64,000 nucleotides of DNA from CAYRIY01 sp964424335 (GCA_964424335.1 CAYRIY010000002.1:42131-106130); one strand, 5' to 3'; shown: positions 41,640 through 50,375, counted from the stretch's first letter. Made by a program: numbers and translations. The notes: generated from the letters alone by a model not told the origin.

Positions 41640-41847
41640 NNNNNNNNNNNNNNNNNNNNNNNNNNNNNNNNNNNNNNNNNNNNNNNNNNNNNNNNNNNNN
41701 NNNNNNNNNNNNNNNNNNNNNNNNNNNNNNNNNNNNNNNGAGACACCCACTTGGCCGCCTGACCTTGCCAGCCCGGCGAGGTCACGTGCGGATGTAGATC
41801 CGGGAGGCGGCAAGTGGGGACGCAAGCTAATCGGGATCAATAAGGAG
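41480..41847 (+). repeat. Tandem array of the leader element, period 105 bp (copy set C)
   Basis: A truncated tail (41480-41500, ending AAGGAG) is followed by one complete unit (41501-41605), a unit cut by the assembly gap (41606-41639) and a final complete unit (41743-41847). The complete units are identical apart from one A-to-T change in the loop of the CGGAT/ATCCG hairpin. Predicted structure: outer stem CACTTGGCCGCCT/AGGCGGCAAGTG, a 9-bp hairpin GACCTTGCC/GGCGAGGTC and the CGGAT hairpin, forming a three-way junction. The last AAGGAG lies 14 bases before the pdhA ATG. Confidence 0.85.
41640..41739. other. Assembly gap (100 N) inside the tandem repeat
   Basis: Exactly 100 undetermined bases interrupt the tandem array. 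The flanks are the same repeat unit, so the gap is almost certainly a repeat-induced assembly break, and the number of repeat units is unknown and at least three. Confidence 0.98.
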
Positions 41848-41861
41848 AAGACGCCGACGAG

Positions 41862-42875
41862 ATGAGCAAACCCCCACACGAGGCCCTGGGACTATCGCCC
41901 GCGGACCTCCATGAAATGTACCGAACCATGGTAATCGCAAGGTCGTTTGACGACCGGACGTGGATGCTGGCTCGTCAGGGGCGGATTCCGTTTACTGTTG
42001 GGGGGCACGGCCACGAAGGGGCCCAGGTTGCGGCCGCAAAGGCGCTCGTGCCCGGACGAGACTGGGTGCTCCCGTATTACCGGGACATTGGCGTCGTGCT
42101 CACCCTCGGCATGACGGTCGAAGAGGCGATGCTCTTTGAGTTCGCGAAGGCGGCTGACCCCAACAGCGGCGGTCGGCAGATGCCCAAGCACTGGGGTTAT
42201 CGCAAGCTCAAGATCGTTTCCCAAAGCAGTCCCCTTGCGACACAGTTGCCTCATGCCTGCGGTCTTGCCTGGGCAATGCGGGTCAAGAAAGAAAAAGGGG
42301 TCGTCTGGGCGTCGTTTGGAGACGGAACCGCGAGCAAGGGCGACTTTCATGAGGCGCTCAGCTTCGCCGGAATTCATAAACTTCCGGTCATCTTTTTCTG
42401 TCAAAACAACTTGTACGCAATTTCCGTCCCGTTTAATCTACAGTCGCCGGTGCCGCGCGTGTCCGATCGCGCGCCCTCTTACGGAATGCCGGGAGTGAGC
42501 GTCGATGGAAACGACGTCTTCGAAGTGTTTGAAGCGACCAAAGCAGCGGTCGATCGGGCGATTTCCGGAGAGGGACCTACCTTGATCGAGGCGAGGACCT
42601 ACAGGTTTAACCCGCACACGAGCAACGACGATGATCGCCGCTACCGAAACGAGGAAGAGGTCGAGGCTTGGAAGAAGATGGACCCGATCCCCAGGCTGGC
42701 GGCCTATTTGAAGGAGCATGGCCTGATGTCGGACGAGGAGGATCAAGCGGTGCAGCGCGAGGCTGAGGCGCTCGTGCGCGACGCGGTCAAGGCCGCCGAG
42801 GCAAGTCCTGATCCTGATCCGGCGACGGTCGGATGGCATGTATACGGCGAAGGGAGTGTCGCGGGTGGCCGTTAA
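41862..42875 (+). CDS. pdhA: 2-oxoacid dehydrogenase E1 component, alpha subunit
   Basis: A 337-residue thiamine-diphosphate subunit that decarboxylates a 2-oxoacid. The TPP motif runs from SFGDGTASKGDFHEAL to FFCQNNLYAIS, and the phosphorylation-loop region has TYRFNPHTSNDDDRRYR. Whether pyruvate or branched-chain oxoacids are used is not certain. The HTSNDD loop is also common in branched-chain enzymes. Its ATG is 14 bases after the final AAGGAG of the tandem leader array. It overlaps the beta-subunit gene by 11 bases. Confidence 0.9.
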   Translation: MSKPPHEALGLSPADLHEMYRTMVIARSFDDRTWMLARQGRIPFTVGGHGHEGAQVAAAKALVPGRDWVLPYYRDIGVVLTLGMTVEEAMLFEFAKAADPNSGGRQMPKHWGYRKLKIVSQSSPLATQLPHACGLAWAMRVKKEKGVVWASFGDGTASKGDFHEALSFAGIHKLPVIFFCQNNLYAISVPFNLQSPVPRVSDRAPSYGMPGVSVDGNDVFEVFEATKAAVDRAISGEGPTLIEARTYRFNPHTSNDDDRRYRNEEEVEAWKKMDPIPRLAAYLKEHGLMSDEEDQAVQREAEALVRDAVKAAEASPDPDPATVGWHVYGEGSVAGGR

Positions 42876-43851
42876 GAACATTATCGAAACGATTCGCGAC
42901 ACGATGTACGAAGAGATGGCCAAAGATGAGCGCGTGATCCTCCTTGGGGAAGACGTCGGCGTGCACGGAGGCGTCTACAATGCGAGCCAAGGACTTCACG
43001 CGGCGTTCGGATCCGAGCGGGTGGTCGACACGCCAATCGCCGAATCGAGCATCGTGGGCATCGCCATCGGCGCGGCTTTGGGTGGGCTTTTGCCCATCGC
43101 CGAGATTCAGTTCGCGGACTTCGTACACTCCGCCATCGATCAGATCATCAGCGAAGCGGCCAAGATGCGGTACCGCTCAAACAACGACTTTCACTGCCCG
43201 ATCGTGATTCGTTTGCCGTATGGCGGAGGGATTACGGGAGGCCTTTACCATTCGCAATGTGTTGAAGCGCTCTTTTTCAGCACCCCCGGCCTCAAAATCG
43301 TCGCGCCTACGACGCCCTCGGACGTGAAGGGTCTTTTGCGGGCGGCGATCCACGATCCGGATCCCGTCATCTTTCTTGAACACAAGCTCTCCTACCGCAA
43401 GATCAAGGGGGAGTATCCCGAAGGAGAGCACATGCTCGAAATCGGAAAAGCCGACGTGAAGAGAGAGGGGACGGACCTCACCGTCGTCAGCTACGGAATG
43501 ACGATGCACTATGCCTTAGAAGCGGCGGAGACGCTCTTTGCCGAGGAAGGCATCGACGCCGAGGTTGTCGACCTTTGCTCACTCCTTCCCTTGGATCGGG
43601 AGACGATCGTCGAATCGGTGAAGAAGACCGGAAAGCTGCTCGTGGTACACGAGGACAACCTCACAGGGGGCGTCGGCGGCGAGGTGGCCGCTACGGTGGC
43701 GTCGGAGGCGTTCATGTACCTCGATGCGCCGATTCAAAGGTTGGCGTCGCCGGATATCCCGGCGACGCCGTATAGCCCAAAGCTCGAGCATGCCATGCTC
43801 CTCAGCGAGGACGACGTGCGCGCAGCAATGCTCGAACTTGCCCGGTATTGA
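42865..43851 (+). CDS. pdhB: 2-oxoacid dehydrogenase E1 component, beta subunit
   Basis: A 328-residue transketolase-like subunit: LLGEDVGVHGGVY, TPIAESSIVGIAIGAAL, IQFADFVHSAIDQI, and the C-terminal domain with VVSYGMTMHYALEAAE and VHEDNLTGGVGGEVAA. It completes the TPP site with the alpha subunit. The GTG at 42865 is chosen because AAGGGAG lies 8 bases upstream. An ATG at 42838 would extend it further into the alpha gene without a site. The E2 gene follows after 36 bases. Confidence 0.93.
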   Translation: MAVKNIIETIRDTMYEEMAKDERVILLGEDVGVHGGVYNASQGLHAAFGSERVVDTPIAESSIVGIAIGAALGGLLPIAEIQFADFVHSAIDQIISEAAKMRYRSNNDFHCPIVIRLPYGGGITGGLYHSQCVEALFFSTPGLKIVAPTTPSDVKGLLRAAIHDPDPVIFLEHKLSYRKIKGEYPEGEHMLEIGKADVKREGTDLTVVSYGMTMHYALEAAETLFAEEGIDAEVVDLCSLLPLDRETIVESVKKTGKLLVVHEDNLTGGVGGEVAATVASEAFMYLDAPIQRLASPDIPATPYSPKLEHAMLLSEDDVRAAMLELARY

Positions 43852-43854
43852 TTG

Positions 43855-43878
43855 CATCAATCGGATTTTCACAAGGAG
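43855..43878 (+). repeat. Reduced leader element, tail only (copy F)
   Basis: The spacer between the E1beta and E2 genes contains CATCAATCGGATTTTC followed by AAGGAG (43873-43878), matching the conserved 3' tail of the larger elements. The stem region is absent. A short GATTG/CAATC hairpin precedes the tail. Confidence 0.5.
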
Positions 43879-43887
43879 CGAAGACCG

Positions 43888-45165
43888 ATGCCAAAGGAAA
43901 TCGCCATGCCCAAGCTCGGCGAGAGCGTCGTCGAGGGCGTCATTGGGCGCTGGCTCAAGGCTGAGGGCGACCGAATCGAGGAGGACGAGCCGCTCGTCGA
44001 GATCGATACGGACAAGGTGAACGCCGAGGTGCCAAGCCCGTATTCCGGCGTGGTGTACAAGCTCGTCGCGTCCGAGGGCGAGACGGTTCCCGTGGGCGGC
44101 ATCATCGCCATGATTCAGGTAGATGGCGAAGAGGAGACCGCCCCAGCCGCGGATGAGGCAGGCAAAGGCGATGAGCCAAATGCGGCGCCGGAAGTTGCAA
44201 GTCCATTTGGCGTGGGCATCTCTGCTGAAGTCGAAAGGCCCTATTCAGCGAGGGAGCCTCACCTTTACAGCCCCGCCGTTCGCCGCCTCGCACAGGAGAG
44301 CGGGATCGATCCGAGCGATGTACAAGGCACGGGCGCCGGCGGACGTGTGACCAAAAAGGACATGGAGCGGGCGATCGAAGCCAGGCGAACGCGGCAGGCG
44401 CCCGCAGAGGACTTTTTAGGCAGCGCTCCGTTTCGCGGGCGTCCCGAGTCGATCGGGCGCACTGCCGAAGGCGATGAGGTCATTCCTATCACTCGGATGC
44501 GGCGGACGATTGCCGAACGGTTGCTTCACAGTACCCGGACCGTGCCTCACGCTTGGACGACGGTCGAGGTCGACGTTACGTCGCTCGTCAAGTTTCGCGA
44601 GTCGATCAAGGAGGAGTTTCGCCGCAGGGAGGGCATCAACCTCACGTATTTGCCGTTTGTGGTCAAAGCCGCGGTCGAAGCCCTGAGAGAGTATCCGATC
44701 CTCAATTCCACGTGGGAAGAGGACCGGATCGTAATCAAGAAGCATATCCACATCGGGATTGCCGTAGACCTCGACGACGGGCTGATCGTGCCGGTCATCC
44801 GCGACGCGGACCAGCGGAGCATCGTTGGACTTGCAAGGTCGATCAGCGACCTTGCCACCCGCGCTCGATCCGGCGCGCTCACGCCCGACGATGTGTCAGG
44901 CGGCACCTTTACGATCAACAACACGGGCGCTTTTGGCTCCGTGCTCTCGGCTCCGATCATCAACTACCCGCAGGCGGCAATCTTGAGCATGGAGACGATC
45001 ACTCGCCGCCCCGTCGTGGTCGGGGATGCCATCGGCATCCGCAGCATGATGAACCTATGCATGAGCCTCGACCACAGAGTCCTCGACGGGGCCGTATGCG
45101 GCAGATTTCTAAAGAGCGTCAAGACGCGGCTTGAGGCGTACGACAGCAACACGCCGCTCTACTAG
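43888..45165 (+). CDS. pdhC: 2-oxoacid dehydrogenase E2, dihydrolipoamide acyltransferase
   Basis: A 425-residue E2: N-terminal lipoyl domain with the modified Lys in EIDTDKVNAEVPSP, an acidic linker, a peripheral-subunit-binding domain (YSPAVRRLAQESGIDPSDVQ and GAGGRVTKKD) and a C-terminal acyltransferase domain ending with the catalytic SLDHRVLDGA. It forms the core of the complex with the two E1 subunits just upstream. No E3 (lipoamide dehydrogenase) gene follows, so E3 must be encoded elsewhere. ATG 43888 is 9 bases after AAGGAG of the reduced leader element. Confidence 0.93.
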   Translation: MPKEIAMPKLGESVVEGVIGRWLKAEGDRIEEDEPLVEIDTDKVNAEVPSPYSGVVYKLVASEGETVPVGGIIAMIQVDGEEETAPAADEAGKGDEPNAAPEVASPFGVGISAEVERPYSAREPHLYSPAVRRLAQESGIDPSDVQGTGAGGRVTKKDMERAIEARRTRQAPAEDFLGSAPFRGRPESIGRTAEGDEVIPITRMRRTIAERLLHSTRTVPHAWTTVEVDVTSLVKFRESIKEEFRRREGINLTYLPFVVKAAVEALREYPILNSTWEEDRIVIKKHIHIGIAVDLDDGLIVPVIRDADQRSIVGLARSISDLATRARSGALTPDDVSGGTFTINNTGAFGSVLSAPIINYPQAAILSMETITRRPVVVGDAIGIRSMMNLCMSLDHRVLDGAVCGRFLKSVKTRLEAYDSNTPLY

Positions 45166-45189
45166 CCCTAGGAAAGGTGGCGGGCAAGG

Positions 45190-46815
45190 ATGTCCGGATC
45201 GTCTCGTCCAGAGTTTGCGCTCGAGCGCAGCCGCCCGGTTGTGATGGGGCATCGGGGGATGGTCGCATCGGCGCACGGCCTTGCGTCGATGGCTGGAATC
45301 GACGTATTGAGGAGCGGCGGCAACGCCGTCGACGCGGCGATTGCGGTGAACGCCGCGCTCAACGTGACGCAGCCTGGCGCCTGTGGCATTGGAGGCGACC
45401 TGTTCGCGCTCGTCTACATGGCGCGCGAGGGGAAAGTCCGATTCCTAAACGGCAGTGGCCGCTCGCCCGCCAAGGCCAGCATCGAACAATTGCGCGCAGA
45501 GGGCCACGGCCACATGCCCCAGCGCGGCATTCGCTCGGTCACCGTCCCAGGCTGTGTCGACGCCTGGTTTTCGCTGCTCGAAGCGTACGGCACCCGGCCC
45601 ATGGACGAGCTTTTGAGGCATGCGATCGCGCTGGCGCGGGATGGTTTTCCGATAAGCCACGGCATGTCGCAGGCGATCGAACAGACGGCCCAAAACCTCG
45701 CTCCACACTCGTCTTGGCTCGAGGTTTTCTGTCCGGGCGGCCGAGCTCCAAGTCCCGGGGAGCGGTTTTGCCAGCCTGACCTCGCATCGAGCTTTGAGGA
45801 TATCGCCCACAAGGGGCGCGATGCATTTTACCAGGGTAGGATCGCGGAGGCCATCGTCCGGTTGTCCCATGATCTTGGGGGCTGGTTTGAGCCAGAGGAC
45901 TTGGCGTCGCACCGCTCGGATTGGGGAGAGCCCATCGCTACCGAGTTTCGCGGGTACACGGTCTATGAGACGCCGCCCAATACGCAAGGGATGGCTGCGC
46001 TCATCAGTCTGAACATCATGGATGGGTGGTCCCTTGATCGGTGGTCATGGTCCGATCCGGATCGCGTGCATCACCTCGTCGAGGCGAAGAGACTCGCCTA
46101 CCGGGAGCGAGATGCCCACGTGGCGGACCCCGCGTTTTACCGGGCCCCGCTCGAGCGATTGCTTTCCAAGGAGTACGCAGCGGAGCTGCGCGCCACGATC
46201 GACCCAGGCCGCGCCGCTCCGTTTGGGCCTGCCCGCTTCCACGGGGGAGGGACCACATACTTCGCCGTCGCGGACGGCGAGGGGAACCTCGTTTCGTGTG
46301 TACAAAGCCTATATAAGGGGTTTGGCGCTCTCGTCGTCCCGAGTGGAACAGGCATCTCGCTTCACAATCGCGGAGGATACTTTTCGCTGGATCAGAAGCA
46401 TCCCAACGCCCTTGCGCCGCGGAAACGCCCCTTTCACACCTTGATCGCTTCGATGGCTTTTAAAGGGGTTGAACCTGCCCTCGTATTTGGTACGATGGGA
46501 GGAGACGGGCAACCACAGACGCACCTCCAGGTGTTCTCAAACATTTTCGATTACGGACTGGACATTCAAACGGCGATCGAGGCGCCCCGCTGGGCCCACG
46601 ACGTGACGGATCCCCTCGCGCCGTCCAACGAGTTACTGCTCGAGGCGCGCTTTGATAATGCGTTGATCGAGGAGCTCAAGCGCCGCGGCCACCGACCGAG
46701 GCGCACGACAACGTGGGATAGCCGGATGGGCCATGCCCAGGGTATTCAAATCAGCGACGGAACGTATATGGGCGGCGCAGATCCACGTGGGGATGGGTAC
46801 GCGCTCGCTTGGTAG
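45190..46815 (+). CDS. Gamma-glutamyltransferase-family protein (YwrD-like)
   Basis: A 541-residue Ntn-hydrolase with no visible signal peptide. The precursor would be cleaved before the catalytic Thr in GGGTTYFAVADGEGNLVS (~357). Most gamma-glutamyltransferases have TTH at this place, so TTY marks a divergent subgroup. Other landmarks are GVGGD-like ACGIGGDLFALVY, TVPGCVDAW, FGTMGGDGQPQTHLQ and EAPRWAHD. It probably acts on gamma-glutamyl or acyl-amide compounds in the cytoplasm. It follows the E2 gene by 24 bases and may be in the same transcript. Confidence 0.88.
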   Translation: MSGSSRPEFALERSRPVVMGHRGMVASAHGLASMAGIDVLRSGGNAVDAAIAVNAALNVTQPGACGIGGDLFALVYMAREGKVRFLNGSGRSPAKASIEQLRAEGHGHMPQRGIRSVTVPGCVDAWFSLLEAYGTRPMDELLRHAIALARDGFPISHGMSQAIEQTAQNLAPHSSWLEVFCPGGRAPSPGERFCQPDLASSFEDIAHKGRDAFYQGRIAEAIVRLSHDLGGWFEPEDLASHRSDWGEPIATEFRGYTVYETPPNTQGMAALISLNIMDGWSLDRWSWSDPDRVHHLVEAKRLAYRERDAHVADPAFYRAPLERLLSKEYAAELRATIDPGRAAPFGPARFHGGGTTYFAVADGEGNLVSCVQSLYKGFGALVVPSGTGISLHNRGGYFSLDQKHPNALAPRKRPFHTLIASMAFKGVEPALVFGTMGGDGQPQTHLQVFSNIFDYGLDIQTAIEAPRWAHDVTDPLAPSNELLLEARFDNALIEELKRRGHRPRRTTTWDSRMGHAQGIQISDGTYMGGADPRGDGYALAW

Positions 46816-46833
46816 CAGCGGAAAAAGTTAATC

Positions 46834-46872
46834 GGCAAGTGGAGACATTAGCCAATCGGATTTTCGAAGGAG
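46834..46872 (+). repeat. Reduced leader element, 3' half (copy E)
   Basis: GGCAAGTGGAGACATTAGCC then AATCGGATTTTCG and GAAGGAG (46866-46872) match the 3' half of the full elements. The 5' half of the stem is missing. It supplies the ribosome binding site of the zinc-ribbon membrane protein gene. Confidence 0.6.
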
Positions 46873-46880
46873 CATGACGA

Positions 46881-47291
46881 ATGGCGCGACGTTGTAAAGT
46901 TTGCGGCGAAGCGATGACGTATCAAGTCGGCGAACACTACCGCAACACAAATCGAGGCCTTGTGCGATATAAGGATGTTAGGCTCTACACGTGCCCGGAA
47001 GGTTGTCAGGGCACGTATTACGACTTTCGCCGCGCCAGGCCGGCCGACCAACCCGAAAGGGTGCTTGGATTCATTAAAGTGCCCGACCGCGAACTCAACG
47101 TCGTCGATCCTTTGCTCAAGATTGGCCTTGTAGCGGTGGGCTTGTTGATGATCGCAGGCTTTTTGGTGGCAATGCTTCCGGTGGTCATCAAAGCCGTCGC
47201 AATTACTGCGATCGTAATCTTTGGAGTCTGGACTTTGAGTTTTACTAATGAAGATGAGGGGCAAGAGGGCGAGCGCAAAACCGAACCTTGA
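46881..47291 (+). CDS. Zinc-ribbon membrane protein, 136 aa
   Basis: The N terminus has two Cys pairs of a zinc ribbon, RRCKVCGEAMTY and YTCPEGCQG, about 30 residues apart. After a linker two adjacent hydrophobic segments (IGLVAVGLLMIAGFLVAML and VIKAVAITAIVIFGVWTL) form a membrane anchor, and the tail is acidic. No family is recognised. The ATG at 46881 is about 8 bases after GAAGGAG, which belongs to a reduced leader element. It is followed by another membrane protein gene and may act with it. Confidence 0.7.
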   Translation: MARRCKVCGEAMTYQVGEHYRNTNRGLVRYKDVRLYTCPEGCQGTYYDFRRARPADQPERVLGFIKVPDRELNVVDPLLKIGLVAVGLLMIAGFLVAMLPVVIKAVAITAIVIFGVWTLSFTNEDEGQEGERKTEP

Positions 47292-47313
47292 GTAGGACCG
47301 GGGGGAACGACCA

Positions 47314-47802
47314 TTGACGGCGTTTTGGCGAGGGGTGGAGAGCGGAGCGTGCATGCTGGCCGTGACGGCGCTTCTGCGATGGCTTTTTCACGCTCCGTTT
47401 CTGCCTGAGTTGATGGCGCAGCGATTATTTGAACTCGTACCGATGAATGTTTTTGAATTTTTTATCCTTACCTTAGGCCCGTGGTCCAAGTGGGTGGCAT
47501 TCGCGGGAACCATCCTCTTGACGCTCATATTCGCCGGATTGATGGGTCGGGTCATGGCCGAGGCAACCAAGGACGGTCGGCTCGCGCTCCACGGCGCGGC
47601 GATGTCGATTGCACTCACCGTGTTTGGTGCGGGGTTGGTAATGCCGCTCTTGGGCTTTGAACCGACTGGGTCTGATCTTTTTCCAGTCCCGCGCTTTCCT
47701 GCGTTGATCGGCATCTTCATCGGATCAGCCGCGTACTGTGCATGGTTCGTGTGGGGGGTGGAGAAGTTGCGCGCTATCAAGCCGCTCGTGGGTTCTCGCT
47801 AA
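47314..47802 (+). CDS. Integral membrane protein, 162 aa
   Basis: A hydrophobic protein with about four membrane helices (CMLAVTALLRWLFHAPFLP, WVAFAGTILLTLIFAGLMG, AAMSIALTVFGAGLVMPLLG, IGIFIGSAAYCAWFVWGV). The motif MAQRLFELVPMNVFEF resembles the N-terminal membrane region of some membrane-bound sulfite-oxidase-family molybdoenzymes. No catalytic domain follows, so this similarity is only suggestive. TTG start after GGGGGGAACGACC. It ends overlapping the convergent 66-residue gene by 4 bases. Confidence 0.7.
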   Translation: MTAFWRGVESGACMLAVTALLRWLFHAPFLPELMAQRLFELVPMNVFEFFILTLGPWSKWVAFAGTILLTLIFAGLMGRVMAEATKDGRLALHGAAMSIALTVFGAGLVMPLLGFEPTGSDLFPVPRFPALIGIFIGSAAYCAWFVWGVEKLRAIKPLVGSR

Positions 47803-47999
47803 CTTCGATTTGTGAGCCTGCCAAGGAGCTTTCCGATGCCTAAGAGCGCGATGAAAAAGAGGACGAGCGCGCCAAGAAAGCCGATCCCTGTGAGGGCCAC
47901 GTCCATGAAGGGAACGCCTTGCGACTTGAGCTGCACGCCCGCAACCACAAATCCGGTAATGAGAATGAGAAGAATGAGCAACCGACCTGGTTTCGGCAT
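47799..47999 (-). CDS. Small two-helix membrane protein, 66 aa
   Basis: A 66-residue protein with two membrane helices (LLILLILITGFVVAGVQL and GIGFLGALVLFFIALLGIG) separated by a short loop and ending in a basic tail. The ATG is preceded by AGGAGG with an ideal 6-base spacer (complement of 48002-48010), which strongly supports it being a real gene. No function is recognised. It stands alone on the minus strand between two plus-strand genes. Confidence 0.72.
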   Translation of the reverse strand: MPKPGRLLILLILITGFVVAGVQLKSQGVPFMDVALTGIGFLGALVLFFIALLGIGKLLGRLTNRS

Positions 48000-48081
48000 G
48001 TTGACCTCCTGTTGGTTGCGCGCAACCGACCATTACCACTGTACCACATTTCGTTCGTCGTAGACGCGAAAAAAGGAGTCG

Positions 48082-49161
48082 ATGTCGTTGTCAGAAAATC
48101 TAGTGTCCCTCCTGAAAGATTTGACCGATGCTTCGGGTGTTCCCGGACAGGAGGGAGAGGTGCGCTCGATCGTCGAGGGACGACTCGCGGGACTCGCCGA
48201 ATTGAGCCGGGATCGGCTGGGAAGCGTGATCGCCCGAAAAGAAGGGAGCGCCCAGGCGCCAAAGGTGATGTTTGCCGGTCACCTGGATGAAATAGGCTTC
48301 ATGGTCACCATGATCACCGATACGGGATTTCTCAAGTTTCAGCCGCTTGGGGGTTGGTGGGACCAAGTGATGCTCGCCCAGCGCGTCATTGTCAAGACGC
48401 GCAAAGGGGATTTGATGGGGGTGGTGGGCTCCAAGCCGCCTCACATCCTACAACCGGAGGAACGCAAAAAAGTCGTCGAGAAGCGAGACATGTTCATCGA
48501 CATCGGCGTTGCGAGCAAAGAGGAAGCGGAAGCGGCCGGGGTGCGTCCGGGCGATGCGATCGTTCCGGTCTGTGAGTTTCAACCCCTTGCCAATCCAAAG
48601 TACCTGATGGCCAAAGCTCTGGACAACCGGGTCGGCTGCGCGGTCGTGATCGAAATCCTTCGTCGGCTGAATGAGGTCGAGCACCCCAACACCGCGTTCG
48701 GAGTCGCGACGGTCCAAGAGGAAGTTGGTCTTCGCGGCGCCCAGACGAGCGCCCAGACGATCTTGCCCGACGTTGCATTTGCGATCGACACGGGAATCGC
48801 CGGCGATACCCCGGGCATCAAGCCCGAAGAGGCACAGTCGAAGCTCGGCAATGGACCGGCGATCCTCCTTTACGACGCCTCGTTGGTCTCCCACACCAAG
48901 CTGCGTCACTTCGTCCTCGACGTCGCCGAGAGGGCTGGAATCCCGGTCCAGTTCGACAGTATTCCCGGTGGGGGAACGGATGCCGGGCGGATGCACCTTG
49001 TAGGTAGCGGCGCGCCTACCCTATCGATTGCGGTCCCCGTACGTTACATACACAGCCACGCCGGCATCGTGCACGTCGACGATCTTGAGAACACGGTTCG
49101 CCTCATGGTCGAGGTGATACAAAACCTCGATGCGGGAGCCCTCTCGGCGCTGCTTGAATAG
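48082..49161 (+). CDS. M42-family metallo-aminopeptidase (or cellulase-M-like)
   Basis: A 359-residue co-catalytic zinc peptidase of the M42 family. Zinc ligands and catalytic residues appear in [44 protein letters not shown] and [11 protein letters not shown]. The enzymes form large dodecamers that trim peptides in the cytoplasm. GGAG lies about 5 bases before the ATG (48072-48082). It is convergent with aroF, whose stop is 26 bases away. Confidence 0.92.
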   Translation: MSLSENLVSLLKDLTDASGVPGQEGEVRSIVEGRLAGLAELSRDRLGSVIARKEGSAQAPKVMFAGHLDEIGFMVTMITDTGFLKFQPLGGWWDQVMLAQRVIVKTRKGDLMGVVGSKPPHILQPEERKKVVEKRDMFIDIGVASKEEAEAAGVRPGDAIVPVCEFQPLANPKYLMAKALDNRVGCAVVIEILRRLNEVEHPNTAFGVATVQEEVGLRGAQTSAQTILPDVAFAIDTGIAGDTPGIKPEEAQSKLGNGPAILLYDASLVSHTKLRHFVLDVAERAGIPVQFDSIPGGGTDAGRMHLVGSGAPTLSIAVPVRYIHSHAGIVHVDDLENTVRLMVEVIQNLDAGALSALLE

Positions 49162-49187
49162 CAAGTGCGCCCGCCGCGCACGCGACT

Positions 49188-50048
49188 TCACGAATCGGCG
49201 GCTCGGACGGCCGCGGGAGCATGTAGGGTCGTGCGGCCGAAATGCGGCATGAGGGCGACGAGTTCCTTCATCAACGCGTCGAATGCGGCGACGTCTAGGG
49301 ACTGAGCGCCGTCGCTTGTCCAAGAGTTGTCAGGGTCAGGATGGGTCTCGATCAGGAGTCCGTCCGCCCCGCATGCGAGCGCTGCCTTCGCCATCGGGGC
49401 GACCAAGGACCGCCTTCCCGTGCCGTGGCTGGGATCGACCAGGACGGGAAGGCCGGTCATCTCTTTTAGGGCGGGCACGGCGCTGAGGTCGAGCGTGTTG
49501 CGCGTGTGGGTCTCAAATGTCCGGATGCCGCGTTCACACAGAATCACATTGGTGTTGCCGCCCGCAAGTATGTAATCGGCCGCGTGGAGGAACTCGTCGA
49601 GCGTGGACATCATGCCCCGTTTGAGCAGTACGGGCGTGTCGAGTCGCCCGACTTCGCGCAGGAGCGGGAAGTTGCTCATGTTGCGCGTGCCGATTTGGAG
49701 AACGTCGGCGACCTCGGCGACCTCCATGACTGCCGCAGGCTCCATGACTTCCGTGACGATGCCAAGACCTACTTCGCGCTTGACTCGGGAAAGAATCTCG
49801 AGGCCTTCTGGCCCCAGGCCTTGAAACGTGTGCGGGCTCGTCCGAGGCTTGTACGCTCCCGCCCGAAAGAGCGACGCTCCGGAAAGTGCGACGCTGCGAG
49901 CGCAGGAAAGCGTGACCTCCGGCGTCTCTACTGCGCAAGGACCTGCCACGACGTGAAAGCTCTCCGGGGTGAACGAAACGTTTCCAACCTTGATCTGTAC
50001 GGGTTCCGATATTTCACGTGATTTGAGTGCGTCGATCCGACGTGTCAT
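49188..50048 (-). CDS. aroF: 3-deoxy-7-phosphoheptulonate synthase (class I-beta)
   Basis: A 286-residue DAHP synthase, the entry enzyme of the shikimate pathway. It has [65 protein letters not shown] and [13 protein letters not shown], the features of the AroF I-beta group. It lacks the fused ferredoxin-like or chorismate-mutase regulatory domain seen in many relatives, so feedback inhibition is probably absent and control may occur at the RNA level. A long leader with a strong terminator lies upstream. AAGGAGG precedes the ATG by about 12 bases. Confidence 0.94.
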   Translation of the reverse strand: MTRRIDALKSREISEPVQIKVGNVSFTPESFHVVAGPCAVETPEVTLSCARSVALSGASLFRAGAYKPRTSPHTFQGLGPEGLEILSRVKREVGLGIVTEVMEPAAVMEVAEVADVLQIGTRNMSNFPLLREVGRLDTPVLLKRGMMSTLDEFLHAADYILAGGNTNVILCERGIRTFETHTRNTLDLSAVPALKEMTGLPVLVDPSHGTGRRSLVAPMAKAALACGADGLLIETHPDPDNSWTSDGAQSLDVAAFDALMKELVALMPHFGRTTLHAPAAVRAADS

Positions 50049-50369
50049 TGCTTATAGCATCCTCCTTGTTTTCACGGCGACAGACAAAAAATGAGGGCCG
50101 TGGGCTTTTTACTGTCACCCACGACCCTCTAAGAGCTTGCTCGCTCAAGGTCCTTGCGGCTCTCGCACTCTCTTGGAAGCGATAGCGGCCGTGGGTCTTT
50201 GCGTGTGCCCCGGCCGTCGCTTCGTTTGTCAAGCGTCGCTTAAGGGCACACGGTGGTAAAGCCATACCAGTACCCAAAAGCAAAAGCCCGCTGATTTAAG
50301 TTGGAGCGCATTGCCTTATCTGCATGGACCACCGCGTACACCCCCAATTAGACTCAAAAATAGTTGAAC
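50049..50369 (-). promoter_or_regulatory. Structured aroF leader RNA (unclassified)
   Basis: About 320 bases separate the likely transcription start from aroF. The RNA can form several helices: CGCGGTGGT/ACCACCGTG, GTGTGCCC/GGGCACAC, CGCTT/AAGCG, and the exclusive antiterminator and terminator pairs. No T-box sequence and no aromatic-rich leader peptide are found, so this is not a standard T-box or trp-type attenuator. It may also be a free-standing small RNA ended by the terminator. Confidence 0.6.
50086..50129 (-). terminator. Attenuator-type intrinsic terminator in the aroF leader
   Basis: On the minus strand a 12-bp stem (50118-50129 with 50093-50104, one G-U wobble) is followed by six U residues (complement of 50086-50091). 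It ends only 37 bases before the aroF start codon. The 5' arm (complement of 50117-50126) can instead pair over 10 bp with an upstream segment (complement of 50187-50196), a ready-made antiterminator. Confidence 0.85.
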
Positions 50370-50375
50370 GATCAC

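Noticed and set aside
41480..41847. CRISPR array
   Set aside because: The repeats are directly adjacent 105-bp units without variable spacers and no cas genes are present.
50049..50369. T-box or trp-type attenuator upstream of aroF
   Set aside because: The 14-base T-box sequence is absent on the transcribed strand, and no short leader peptide rich in Trp, Phe or Tyr codons was found. It is kept as an unclassified attenuator.
50086..50369. 6S RNA, tmRNA or RNase P RNA ended by the terminator
   Set aside because: None of the conserved sequence blocks of these RNAs could be found, and the folding is not one long irregular hairpin as in 6S RNA.
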